A stretch of 64,000 bases of DNA, taken from assembly GCF_015351475.1 (NCBI RefSeq), contig NZ_JADKPR010000027.1:1-64000 (forward strand), given 5' to 3'. Source of the DNA: Flavobacterium sp. HJJ (lineage in GTDB: Bacteria > Bacteroidota > Bacteroidia > Flavobacteriales > Flavobacteriaceae). Of this stretch, positions 8,039 through 16,586 are shown piece after piece. The number at the start of each line of letters is the position of its first letter. Position 1 is the first letter of the stretch. Under the pieces are notes generated by a model. That model was not told the DNA's origin. It made no database searches and worked only from the letters and a program-made list of their open reading frames with translations. The position numbers were made by a program, and so were the translations under genes.

Positions 8039-9760
8039 ATGATAATAAAAAAGTTACATTTCCCGAATTTTTATTTATCGCTTATATCGTTATTGGTGCT
8101 GTTTTCATGTACCAAAAACTCAACAGTTCCAGAAGAAAAAACAACAAATACTGATTATAAAATCTCTTTTGATCGTGCTGAAAAATATTTCAATAGTCAA
8201 GACTATGATAGTGCCTTTTTCTATTATAATAAAATAAAGTCTACTTCTAATACGGCCAAAGATCAAGAAAAAATAATTTACTCCCTGCTTAGAATGTCAA
8301 CTATTGAACAAATTCAAGGTGATTATTCCAGCAGTGAGACCACTGCAACTGAAGCTATTTCGTTTTTTCAAAAAAGTACAAATCCGTATTATAAATGTTA
8401 TGCTTATAACTTATTAGCTATTAATTACGAGAGCCTTTTTGATTACGACAGGGCTATTTATTACTACAGCAAGGCCTTTAATTTATCTGAAGATAAATTG
8501 GCAAAAGCAATCCTTAAAAATAATATCGCAGTTGTGTATTTAGATCAGAATAAATACCCTCAGGCAATTACTATTTTATTACCATTAACAAGAGAAAGCG
8601 AAGTGCAGAAAAACAAGGAAAATTATGCACGAATCTTAGATAATTTAGGATACTCTTATTTTCGTTTAAATGATACTAAAAGTTTGTTCTATCTCAATCA
8701 ATCATTAAAAATAAGAAAACTCATCAAAGATAACTTTGGATTGACAAAAAGTTATATTCATTTATCTGAATTCCATAAAAACAGAGATCCAAAATTATCA
8801 TATGACTACTCCAAAAAAGCGTATGCTACAGCCACTAAAATAAATGATGTAGACAACCGTCTAAAATCATTGACTTTATTAATGCAAACCAGTAATGGAA
8901 ATGATTCTAAAAAACACACTGCAATCTATCTCCGCATCAACGACAGTCTTAATAAGGCCAGACAAAAAGCCAAAAATCAATTTGCAAAAATCAAATACGA
9001 TTCGACCAAAGAAAAAAATGAAAACCTTGTTTTAAAAGCTCAAAAAGCGGAAGATGCTTTAGAACTGGAACTACAGAAAAACCAAAATTATATTGCCTAT
9101 TTTTTCATTTTTATGGGGATTCTATCTTCTGTTTTTTTATACTATTATTTAAAAAACAAAAGCAAAAAAGATCAACAAGAAGCTGTCTATAAAAGTGAAA
9201 CCCGAATATCTAAAAAACTGCATGATGAATTAGCCAATGATGTGTACCAGACTATGGCTTTTGCAGAAACTCAAGATTTGCAAGTTCCTGCTAAAAAAGA
9301 AACTCTTCTGGGTAATCTCGATAAAATATATGCACTGACAAGAAACATTTCCAGAGAAAACAGTAAAATTGAAACTGGTGCCAATTTTGAGAATGATTTA
9401 AAAGAAATGCTGTCAGGTTATAATAATGATCAAATCCAAATAATCATTAAAGACAACGGCGATATCAATTGGCAGAAAATTGAAGCCGAAAAGAAAATTG
9501 CGGTTTACAGAGTTTTACAGGAATTAATGGTCAATATGAAAAAACACAGCCAGTGTTCTTTTGCTTCTATCGGCTTTGAATCCAATGAAAAATACATCGA
9601 AATCAATTATTCGGACAATGGAATTGGAGTAAAAGATTCTTTAATTTTAAAAAATGGGCTCTCCAATGTGGAAAACCGTATTTATACCATAAACGGAACT
9701 ATTACTTTTGACAAAGAAACTGATAAAGGCTTTAAAGTCAAAATAACAATCCCCAAATAA
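8039..9760 (+). CDS. TPR-containing lipoprotein sensor histidine kinase
   Basis: The N-terminus is a lipoprotein signal with Cys24 (LLVLFSC). Residues about 35-300 form TPR-like helical repeats (YFNSQDYDSAFFYYNK, YDRAIYYYSKAF), followed by a coiled coil, a transmembrane helix (about 350-372), a HisKA_3-type dimerisation helix with the phospho-acceptor His in KLHDELANDV (near 395), and a HATPase_c domain (DNGIGV, GLSNVENRI). The predicted arrangement is a periplasmic TPR sensor held by both a lipid anchor and a membrane helix. It is followed 9 bp later by its probable response regulator. Confidence 0.88.
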   Translation: MIIKKLHFPNFYLSLISLLVLFSCTKNSTVPEEKTTNTDYKISFDRAEKYFNSQDYDSAFFYYNKIKSTSNTAKDQEKIIYSLLRMSTIEQIQGDYSSSETTATEAISFFQKSTNPYYKCYAYNLLAINYESLFDYDRAIYYYSKAFNLSEDKLAKAILKNNIAVVYLDQNKYPQAITILLPLTRESEVQKNKENYARILDNLGYSYFRLNDTKSLFYLNQSLKIRKLIKDNFGLTKSYIHLSEFHKNRDPKLSYDYSKKAYATATKINDVDNRLKSLTLLMQTSNGNDSKKHTAIYLRINDSLNKARQKAKNQFAKIKYDSTKEKNENLVLKAQKAEDALELELQKNQNYIAYFFIFMGILSSVFLYYYLKNKSKKDQQEAVYKSETRISKKLHDELANDVYQTMAFAETQDLQVPAKKETLLGNLDKIYALTRNISRENSKIETGANFENDLKEMLSGYNNDQIQIIIKDNGDINWQKIEAEKKIAVYRVLQELMVNMKKHSQCSFASIGFESNEKYIEINYSDNGIGVKDSLILKNGLSNVENRIYTINGTITFDKETDKGFKVKITIPK

Positions 9761-9769
9761 TTACTGAAT

Positions 9770-10438
9770 ATGTTCAAAAAAGTTTTGATAGCAGACGACA
9801 TTGATTTTAATGATATTGCTGCAGTACAAGTGCTGGAAGATTTAGAAATTCCTGAAATTGCCTATTCCAAATACTGCGATGACGCTTTGCTGAAAATTAA
9901 AAGAGCCTACAAAGACAACGAACCTTACGAATTATTAATATCGGATTTGTCATTCAAAGCTGATTATAGGGAAAACACTCTCAACTCTGGAGAAGAATTG
10001 ATATCGGCCGTAAAACAATTATTTCCGGAAATAAAAATCATTGTATTTTCTATCGAAGATAAATCCTATCGGATAAAATCACTGTTTGATAAATATGGCA
10101 TCAATGGTTTTGTCATGAAAGGCCGAAACAGTATAGTCGAACTCAAAAAAGCTGTCGAAGTCACTTGCCAAAATAAGCAGAAATACTTATCTCCTGATTT
10201 GAATTATATTCTTCAGGACAAGACCGTCAATGAAATTGATAATTATGACATCCAGCTCATTAAATATCTTTCGAAAGGCGTAACTCAGGAAAATATGGCC
10301 ACAGCGTTTGTGGAAGCCGGCATCACGCCAAACAGCAAAAGCACTATCGAAAAACGGCTTAACAAACTCAAGATATACTTCAAAGCAAACAATCCGGCTC
10401 ATCTTGTTGCCATTGCAAAGGACTTAGGATTGGTTTAA
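9770..10438 (+). CDS. Response regulator, receiver plus HTH output
   Basis: The receiver domain has the acidic pair D9/D10, the probable phospho-acceptor D59 (LLISDLS), a Ser in the switch position (VFSIED) and Lys in VMKG. The C-terminal 70 residues form a helix-turn-helix-like output (LIKYLSKGVTQENMA, then STIEKRLNKLK) resembling LuxR-type domains but divergent. It is 222 aa, 9 bp downstream of the histidine kinase, so the two almost certainly form a pair. A terminator follows at 10458. Target genes are unknown. Confidence 0.85.
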   Translation: MFKKVLIADDIDFNDIAAVQVLEDLEIPEIAYSKYCDDALLKIKRAYKDNEPYELLISDLSFKADYRENTLNSGEELISAVKQLFPEIKIIVFSIEDKSYRIKSLFDKYGINGFVMKGRNSIVELKKAVEVTCQNKQKYLSPDLNYILQDKTVNEIDNYDIQLIKYLSKGVTQENMATAFVEAGITPNSKSTIEKRLNKLKIYFKANNPAHLVAIAKDLGLV

Positions 10439-10457
10439 ATAATACTTCTTCACTTTT

Positions 10458-10492
10458 GACCTAACAGGTTTTCGAAACCTGTTAGGTCTTTT
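10458..10492 (+). terminator. Terminator after the two-component pair
   Basis: A perfect 14-bp inverted repeat, GACCTAACAGGTTT with AAACCTGTTAGGTC, around a TCG loop and followed by TTTTT. Its length and the sequence are also typical of a dispersed Bacteroidota palindrome. Confidence 0.75.
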
Positions 10493-10606
10493 TATTTTAC
10501 TCACAATCAGTTTTAAAAATATTTTGCCTCTTTACGGTTTTCCGTAAAAAACTGAATTTCAATGTTTTTAAGTTTGACTAATTAATAATCAAATAAAAAA
10601 CAAACC

Positions 10607-10945
10607 ATGAAGTTTCCAAAATTTGTAATCAAAAAGAGCACTAACGATCAATTTTACTTTAATCTATGGTCTAAAGATGAAGCCATTATTTTAAAAAGTG
10701 AAATGTACACTACAAAACAAAATTGTAAAAACGGAATTGAATCTGTCAAAACAAATGCTCCATCGGATAAAAATTACGAGAGAAAAACATCTGACAACTT
10801 TAAATACTATTTTGTTCTAAAATCTCAAAACAACGGTCAGATAATTGGAACCAGCAATATGTACCCAAACGTAACCGATAGGGATTCCGCCATTGAATGC
10901 GTAAAAATTGACGCACCTAAAGCTGAAACTGAAGATTTATCTTAA
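10607..10945 (+). CDS. YegP/DUF1508 family protein
   Basis: A 112-aa protein made of two tandem repeats of about 50 residues. The first has FYFNLWSKDEAIILKSEMY and GIESVKTNAP; the second has YYFVLKSQNNGQIIGTSNMY and AIECVKIDAP. This is the DUF1508 double-repeat layout of small cytoplasmic proteins of unknown function. It stands 12 bp before the HsdR-N gene and on the same strand, so they may be co-transcribed. No catalytic residues are evident. Confidence 0.85.
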   Translation: MKFPKFVIKKSTNDQFYFNLWSKDEAIILKSEMYTTKQNCKNGIESVKTNAPSDKNYERKTSDNFKYYFVLKSQNNGQIIGTSNMYPNVTDRDSAIECVKIDAPKAETEDLS

Positions 10946-10957
10946 TTCATAAAATCT

Positions 10958-12010
10958 ATGGAACTACCTATACAACTGAAATCTTTGGCCGATAAAATCA
11001 ATCTGCTAAAGGATAAAATTGAAACCGAAGAATCTACCAAACATGCTTTTGTACTTCCTTTTATTAATATTTTGGGCTACGACACCTTCAATCCAACCGA
11101 AGTTGTCCCAGAATTCACTGCCGATTTAGGTTTAAAAAAAGGAGAAAAAGTAGATTATGCCATTATGCAAAATGATGAACCAATCTTAATTGTTGAATGC
11201 AAAAACTGGAAAGAAAAGTTAACCGTTCATAATTCCCAGTTATTTCGCTATTTCCATGTTACCAAGACCCGTTTTGCGCTATTGACCAATGGCATTCATT
11301 ATCAATTTTTCACAGATTTGGATGAAAAAAACAAAATGGACGAAAAACCTTTTTTCGAATTTGACATCTCCCAGTTAAAAGACAGTGCTGTAAATGAAAT
11401 TGCCAAGTTTCACAAATCTAATTTTGATGTCAATAAAATATTAGACAATGCCAGCTCTTTAAAATTCATCAAGGAAATCCGAAAACAGATTGATACTGAG
11501 ATTCAAAATCCTTCTCCTGAATTTGTACGGTTATTTGCCTCAAAAATCTATAGTGGCAGATTAACCGAAAAAGTGATGGAAGAATTTACAGAATTAGTCC
11601 AAAAAGCGTTCGGGCAATTGATTGGTGAAAAAATAAACGAGCGTCTTCATTTTGCATTAAACAAAGAAGTCATTATCCAAGAGAAAGACCAGATTGAAGA
11701 AGCGGAAGAAAGTAAAATTATCACAAGCGAAGAAGAATTGGATGCTTATCGAATTGTAGTTGCCATTTTGAGACGGAAACTTCACATACAAAGAATTGTT
11801 CATCGCGACACTCAATCCTATTTTGGGGTTTTACTGGACGACAACAACCGAAAACCGTTATGCCGATTACATCTAAACGGTGGCAAAAAATACATTGGTC
11901 TTTTCAATGCCGATAAAAACGAAGTACGCCAGCAAATCCAAACCATTGACGATATTTATTTGTTTGAAAAAGAGCTTCTAGAGACTGTTGGGCTGTATGA
12001 AAATGAGTAA
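10958..12010 (+). CDS. HsdR N-terminal-type nuclease domain protein
   Basis: The first 170 residues resemble the type I restriction HsdR N-terminal domain, with a PD-(D/E)XK nuclease core: D66 in EKVDYAIM and E80-C-K82 in ILIVECKNW. After about residue 260 a separate beta-rich domain (LHIQRIVHRDTQSYFGVLLDD, RLHLNGGKKYIGLFN) is seen. No helicase, modification or specificity gene is adjacent, so this is not a complete type I system. Stand-alone proteins of this kind are common in Bacteroidota and their role is unclear; DNA binding or cleavage is inferred from the motif only. Confidence 0.8.
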   Translation: MELPIQLKSLADKINLLKDKIETEESTKHAFVLPFINILGYDTFNPTEVVPEFTADLGLKKGEKVDYAIMQNDEPILIVECKNWKEKLTVHNSQLFRYFHVTKTRFALLTNGIHYQFFTDLDEKNKMDEKPFFEFDISQLKDSAVNEIAKFHKSNFDVNKILDNASSLKFIKEIRKQIDTEIQNPSPEFVRLFASKIYSGRLTEKVMEEFTELVQKAFGQLIGEKINERLHFALNKEVIIQEKDQIEEAEESKIITSEEELDAYRIVVAILRRKLHIQRIVHRDTQSYFGVLLDDNNRKPLCRLHLNGGKKYIGLFNADKNEVRQQIQTIDDIYLFEKELLETVGLYENE

Positions 12011-12085
12011 AATTATATCTACTCGTAAATAATGTCATTGATATACTCCAACTCTATATTAACCTTTTGAAGAAAAAGAATAAAA

Positions 12086-13972
12086 ATGAATGAAATTATA
12101 ACCAACGGAACAGAGATTAAATTCAGAATACTTTCTGAAATCAACAGTGCCAGACAATGCATTTATGTGGCAATGGCTTGGTTCACTGACAGAGATATTG
12201 CAATGGCAATCATTGAGGCAAAAAACAGAAATATAACTATAGACATTATTCTTTCGTCAAATGCTCAAAATGAAACGGTAAAATTAATGCTAAAAGGTGC
12301 TAGAATAAATGTACATGCTTTCGAAACAGGTGATGCAAGAGGAATAATGCACCATAAATTTTGTCTAATTGACAATAAAATTTCAATTAACGGTTCATAC
12401 AATTATTCCATCAATGCAAGCAATAACAATGTTGAAAACATTCAAGTTTCTGACGATGTCAAAACTTATTCACAGTTCTTATCTGAATTTGAGCGCCTAA
12501 AATATAACATTGACAACAATATAGATGTAAATGAAATAACTCAAATAGCTGAAACAAAAATTCAACAGACTCTTCCAATAAATATCATTGACTCATTTTC
12601 TCAACAGTTACATAATCTTGTTTATTCGGCCGCACAAATAAATACAGAAGAATACAAAAAGAAAGGTTATGAAGATTCAAAAGAAAATCACGGCAATATT
12701 GACATTTTCAGAATTGAGTACAATAATATTAAAGAAGAAATTAAAACCTATGCAACCGATGAAGGACTAAGCAGTAAAAAGAACATTTTAACTTCTAATA
12801 TTTCCAATGCATTTGAAAGTACTAAAGCAAATTTAGAAATAGAAAAACAAGATAAAGTAACTGTTGAAAAAAGAAATAATGAATTAGAAAAGCGACACAT
12901 TAAAGATAAAATATCGGAACTAAAAACTGAAAAATCTATTTTAGAATCTGGGAATCAAAATACAAATGAAAAAGGATTATTGCAAGTCAATAAAGAAATT
13001 GAAAAAAATAAAATTGAAAGAAAAGTATTGGAACAATCTTTCGTGACAAAAAAGTTTTGGACAATTGGCACTATTTTAATTTTAATCGCATTAGGTATTT
13101 TTATTTTTTATTTATCTGTGTTTTTTGCTTCCGCTATTTATAAAGTTTTTTTTGAAGGCAATGTAATACGAACCTCATTAGAAGCTGGTATAAACCCTGG
13201 AATTCCACAACTTGTTGACGCAAATGCTATTATAAACATATTTAAACAGCAAGGAGCTTTATTTGGTTTTATAGCTGCTCTTTTCTTTCTTATTCCAGTT
13301 TTATTATCTAATCTAAAAATTCTTGGCAGCGAAAACAAATATCTAAATAGTATAATGTTTTGGGTAGGTTTATTAATATTTGACATCTTAGTTTCAACAA
13401 TGGTTGCAATCAATACTGACGAAATAAAATCTTTATTAATCGGACAGAAATCTACAATGCAAATTTGGGAAGTTGTAAAACATGGTGAGTTTTATTTAAT
13501 TTTTACGTTTGGTATGTTTCCTCTAATTCTTACACATTTTTTAATTGATTACTTAATTAATGCTTATCAAAAATCACAAAGAGATATTATTGATGCTGAA
13601 AAAAATAAAAGCATCCATTTTTTAGATAAAGAAATGTTAGACTTAAATACAGAAAAAGAGTCTCTAACCAACAGAATTAAAGAAAAGGAAGGTGCAATTA
13701 ACGATAACAATTCTAAAATTTTGAACTTAGAAACAGAAATTAATAATTGTGAAAACCAAATCGATAGTAAGTATGCTGAATTACAGAAACAAATCAAACT
13801 AATATTCGACGACATTAGTGCAAAAATAGTAAGCGGTAAAATTTTTACTGACGTAATTCTAAATAGTGTTATTTCTGCTTATACATCAGGATTTGTAGAA
13901 CATCTCCCAAAATATTATGCCACCGATGAAGTGGCAAGCAGAGTTAGAGAAATAGAACAAACAATAATTTAA
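12086..13972 (+). CDS. PLD-like nuclease domain fused to coiled coil and membrane region
   Basis: The 628-aa protein begins with a phospholipase-D-type domain (about 1-145) carrying one HKD motif: H89-x-K91-x4-D96, then G103, S104 and N106. It has no signal peptide, so this domain should be cytoplasmic. A coiled coil follows (about 215-320), then about four membrane segments (324-351, 389-410, 421-443, 468-490), then a second coiled coil (about 500-570). A single HKD motif usually means the enzyme works as a dimer, as in Nuc-type nucleases. The next gene starts 14 bp later and may act with it. Substrate (DNA, RNA or lipid) is unknown; a membrane-tethered defence nuclease is one possibility. 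Confidence 0.78.
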   Translation: MNEIITNGTEIKFRILSEINSARQCIYVAMAWFTDRDIAMAIIEAKNRNITIDIILSSNAQNETVKLMLKGARINVHAFETGDARGIMHHKFCLIDNKISINGSYNYSINASNNNVENIQVSDDVKTYSQFLSEFERLKYNIDNNIDVNEITQIAETKIQQTLPINIIDSFSQQLHNLVYSAAQINTEEYKKKGYEDSKENHGNIDIFRIEYNNIKEEIKTYATDEGLSSKKNILTSNISNAFESTKANLEIEKQDKVTVEKRNNELEKRHIKDKISELKTEKSILESGNQNTNEKGLLQVNKEIEKNKIERKVLEQSFVTKKFWTIGTILILIALGIFIFYLSVFFASAIYKVFFEGNVIRTSLEAGINPGIPQLVDANAIINIFKQQGALFGFIAALFFLIPVLLSNLKILGSENKYLNSIMFWVGLLIFDILVSTMVAINTDEIKSLLIGQKSTMQIWEVVKHGEFYLIFTFGMFPLILTHFLIDYLINAYQKSQRDIIDAEKNKSIHFLDKEMLDLNTEKESLTNRIKEKEGAINDNNSKILNLETEINNCENQIDSKYAELQKQIKLIFDDISAKIVSGKIFTDVILNSVISAYTSGFVEHLPKYYATDEVASRVREIEQTII

Positions 13973-13986
13973 AAATTAATAACTAG

Positions 13987-14856
13987 ATGAAAATTTTAGG
14001 AATCTTTTGCTCTGCAGTACTTTTAGCCGTTTCGTGTGATTCAGAACCGAAAAATAAAAATCTAACATACCAAAATATTGTCATTATTTCGGACATGTCA
14101 AGTCGCATAGACAATAAACCATCAAAAGACATAGACGAAATTCATAAACTAATTATTTTTTTCAAGACAGAATGTGTTAAGCCAGGTAAAAAAATTGGAG
14201 ACAGATCATCAATTTCTTTTTCTCCTTTTTCAGACAAAACGATTACTTCAATTGATTTAGATAGATTTAAAAGTTTGGAAACAAAACAATGTTTTATAAA
14301 TTCCACAGGAAAATATAAAAATAACGGATTGGTACAGCAAATAAACATCTTTGAAAGTAAGGTCAAAGAAACATATAAAAATACAAGGAATCAGGGATTA
14401 GATCTGATAAGCATTCTAATTGAAAAAATTGATAATGAACCTATTATTAAAAAAGACACCTCTTTTATTGATATAGATACAACTTTTACCAAATACGAGA
14501 ATCATATTTATGTTTTCACAGATGGTTATTTAGAATATCTGGACAAAAAAGCCAATAGTCAATTCTATTTTGGTGGTTCTGAAATAGAAAAAATTAGACA
14601 TTACTGTATAGTTCATAAGGTTGATATAACTAAAGCACTTAAAACTAATTATTCATTGAATCTACCAACTAATAAAAGTAGTAAAAATCAATACATACAT
14701 CTTCACGTATTCGAAACACAAGAACGAGATAAAAATGACAAACTACAGACCTATAAATATCCTATAGGGCAGAGAGACAATGAAATTCTTGAAGCTGTTT
14801 GGCGAAAATGGGCAAAAGAAAGCGGATTCAAAAGTTTTGAATGGAAAAAATATTAA
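13987..14856 (+). CDS. Lipoprotein with von Willebrand A-like features
   Basis: Lipoprotein signal with Cys17 (LAVSC). The next segment, IVIISDMSSRID, resembles the first strand and metal-site loop of vWA domains, though the classical DxSxS is not exact. A later VFTDGYLEYL resembles a further metal-site loop. The spacing fits a Rossmann-like vWA fold of about 200 residues. It is 14 bp downstream of the PLD/membrane protein on the same strand, suggesting one transcript and perhaps one complex spanning the inner membrane. The assignment rests on motif shape alone. Confidence 0.6.
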   Translation: MKILGIFCSAVLLAVSCDSEPKNKNLTYQNIVIISDMSSRIDNKPSKDIDEIHKLIIFFKTECVKPGKKIGDRSSISFSPFSDKTITSIDLDRFKSLETKQCFINSTGKYKNNGLVQQINIFESKVKETYKNTRNQGLDLISILIEKIDNEPIIKKDTSFIDIDTTFTKYENHIYVFTDGYLEYLDKKANSQFYFGGSEIEKIRHYCIVHKVDITKALKTNYSLNLPTNKSSKNQYIHLHVFETQERDKNDKLQTYKYPIGQRDNEILEAVWRKWAKESGFKSFEWKKY

Positions 14857-14991
14857 TAATAAGATAAAGTATAAGCATTTTGAAAACTTAACAATTCAAC
14901 AGATAGCATTCCTTGATAATTAATTGATTCAAGTAAACATAATTTCTATTGTCATTAAACTGTTACTGTTCTAAATTCAAAATAAAAAATT

Positions 14992-15396
14992 ATGACAAGA
15001 AAACTACTTTTTATACTCCTTCTCTGTTTCTTGATTGCCTGCAAAAAAGAACAGCCAAAAATACAGCCTCAAACTTTCTTCAAAGAAGTTATCACTCCAG
15101 ATGACATCAAGACGATTACACCCGAGGAAGCCAAAACCTATCACAAAGATCTAAAACGCAAATACGAGTATCGAACAGGAACATCCGGTAATTATGAATA
15201 CAACTATGAAGTGAGCGGAGTCAATCAGGAAGGAGATTCTGTATCAGGAGTTATCAATATTAAAGGCAAATATGGAGCAGGAAAGATCATCAATAAAGAT
15301 AAAAGTTCTGCTGACATTTATGTAGAATGGATGGATTATGGCAAATTAAAAGGCCGTGATAAAAAAGGAAACAGTTATAAACTGAAAGTAAATTAA
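14992..15396 (+). CDS. Small lipoprotein of unknown function
   Basis: 134 aa with a lipoprotein signal (MTRKLLFILLLCFLIAC, Cys17) followed by a charged spacer and a beta-rich C-terminal domain (YEYNYEVSGVNQEGDSVSG, INIKGKYGAG, ADIYVEWMDYGKLKG). The repeated glycine turns suggest a small beta-barrel, possibly SH3-like; no known family was recognised. It is 21 bp upstream of the small secreted Cys protein and may be part of a three-gene transcript ending with the endonuclease-family gene. Confidence 0.65.
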   Translation: MTRKLLFILLLCFLIACKKEQPKIQPQTFFKEVITPDDIKTITPEEAKTYHKDLKRKYEYRTGTSGNYEYNYEVSGVNQEGDSVSGVINIKGKYGAGKIINKDKSSADIYVEWMDYGKLKGRDKKGNSYKLKVN

Positions 15397-15417
15397 ATAA
15401 TTCTCAATATATAAAAA

Positions 15418-15627
15418 ATGAAACTACTATCAATCCTATTGCTTTTTACGGTAACAGCAAATTCATTTACGGGAACCAACGTGTATATTTGTGGTTCAGC
15501 GGGTGCAAAGAAATACCACTATAAAGAATCCTGCCGAGGACTTAACGCCTGCAAAGACCAAATTGCAAAAATCCCGCTAAAACAAGCACAACAAAATGGA
15601 TTAACTCTTTGTGGCTGGGAAGACTAA
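15418..15627 (+). CDS. Small secreted cysteine protein
   Basis: 69 aa. A signal peptide (MKLLSILLLFTVTANSF) leaves a mature part of about 50 residues with four Cys: VYICGS, SCRGLNACKD and LTLCGW. The KKYHYKESCRGL element resembles the small KYH..SC.. motif found at the C-terminus of some secreted nucleases and competence-related proteins; its function is not established. The stop is 45 bp before the start of the secreted endonuclease-family gene, which supports a shared function. Confidence 0.65.
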   Translation: MKLLSILLLFTVTANSFTGTNVYICGSAGAKKYHYKESCRGLNACKDQIAKIPLKQAQQNGLTLCGWED

Positions 15628-15671
15628 AAAATCCTTTGGCAATCTTTATCTTTGGGCATTATTCCAAATCT

Positions 15672-16475
15672 ATGAACAAATTATTCTGTTTTCTCTTCTT
15701 TCTTTTTTTCAATTCTTTTTATTCCCAAACCAAACTTCTTTCATGGAATCTTGAAAACTTTGGGAAATCCAAGTCTGATCAGGAGATTGCCTTTATTGCC
15801 AATATTGTAAAAAATTACGATATCATCACGATTCAGGAAGTCGTTGCAGGAAATGGCGGTGTTCAGGCTGTAGCAAGACTTGCGGATGAACTCAACCGAA
15901 AAGGAGCAAAATGGGATTACTGTATAAGCGATCCCACATCAAGCAGTACCTATAAAACCGAACGTTATGCTTTTCTTTGGAAAACCAGCAACCTAAAACT
16001 AAAAGGAAAACCTTGGCTGGAACGCAATTATCATATCGAAATCGACCGTGAGCCATATTTTGCGACTTTTGAAATCAAAGGAAAAACGATAACAATCGCT
16101 TCTTTTCATGCCATTACCAAAAGTAAACAGCCCGAAACTGAAATTAAATATTTCAAGCTTCTGCCACAGGAATATCCAAATCTGAACCTAGTGTTTGCTG
16201 GTGATTTTAACTGCCCACAGTCGAATTCGGTTTTTACGCCTTTGAAGGAAATGGGCTTTGCTCCAATTTTAAAAAATCAAAAAACATCATTAAAAATAAA
16301 ATGCAAAGGTCCAAATTGTCTGGCTTCTGAATATGACAATGTGTTTTACAAAACGAGTTCAATAAACTATTTAAAGTCGGATGTGATTTTGTTTTATGAA
16401 AAATTCATTTCCTTAAAAGAAGCCCGAAAAATATCGGATCATCTCCCTATCTGGTTTGAATTCTCTTTGAACTAA
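15672..16475 (+). CDS. Secreted endonuclease/exonuclease/phosphatase family protein
   Basis: 267 aa from the ATG at 15672; this start gives a proper signal peptide (MNKLFCFLFFLFFNSFYSQ), whereas an upstream ATG at 15609 overlaps the previous gene and puts the signal internally. Family motifs are in order: LLSWNLENFG, ITIQEVV (metal-binding Glu), FASFHAITK-like region, FAGDFNCP (Asp/Asn pair) and SDHLPIWFEF (catalytic His). This is the DNase I-like fold. A periplasmic or secreted nuclease is likely; phosphodiesterase activity on another substrate cannot be excluded. Confidence 0.85.
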   Translation: MNKLFCFLFFLFFNSFYSQTKLLSWNLENFGKSKSDQEIAFIANIVKNYDIITIQEVVAGNGGVQAVARLADELNRKGAKWDYCISDPTSSSTYKTERYAFLWKTSNLKLKGKPWLERNYHIEIDREPYFATFEIKGKTITIASFHAITKSKQPETEIKYFKLLPQEYPNLNLVFAGDFNCPQSNSVFTPLKEMGFAPILKNQKTSLKIKCKGPNCLASEYDNVFYKTSSINYLKSDVILFYEKFISLKEARKISDHLPIWFEFSLN

Positions 16476-16586
16476 CGAAATTTAGCCACGAATTCGTATA
16501 TAATCTTTTACAATAGAAGCTAATAAATTACCGCAAATTCGCAAATTATTTTTATTTCACTAAGGACTAACCACTAAGAACTCAAA

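Noticed and set aside
10958..12010. Complete type I restriction system
   Set aside because: No hsdM or hsdS gene and no helicase domain is present within or next to the gene.
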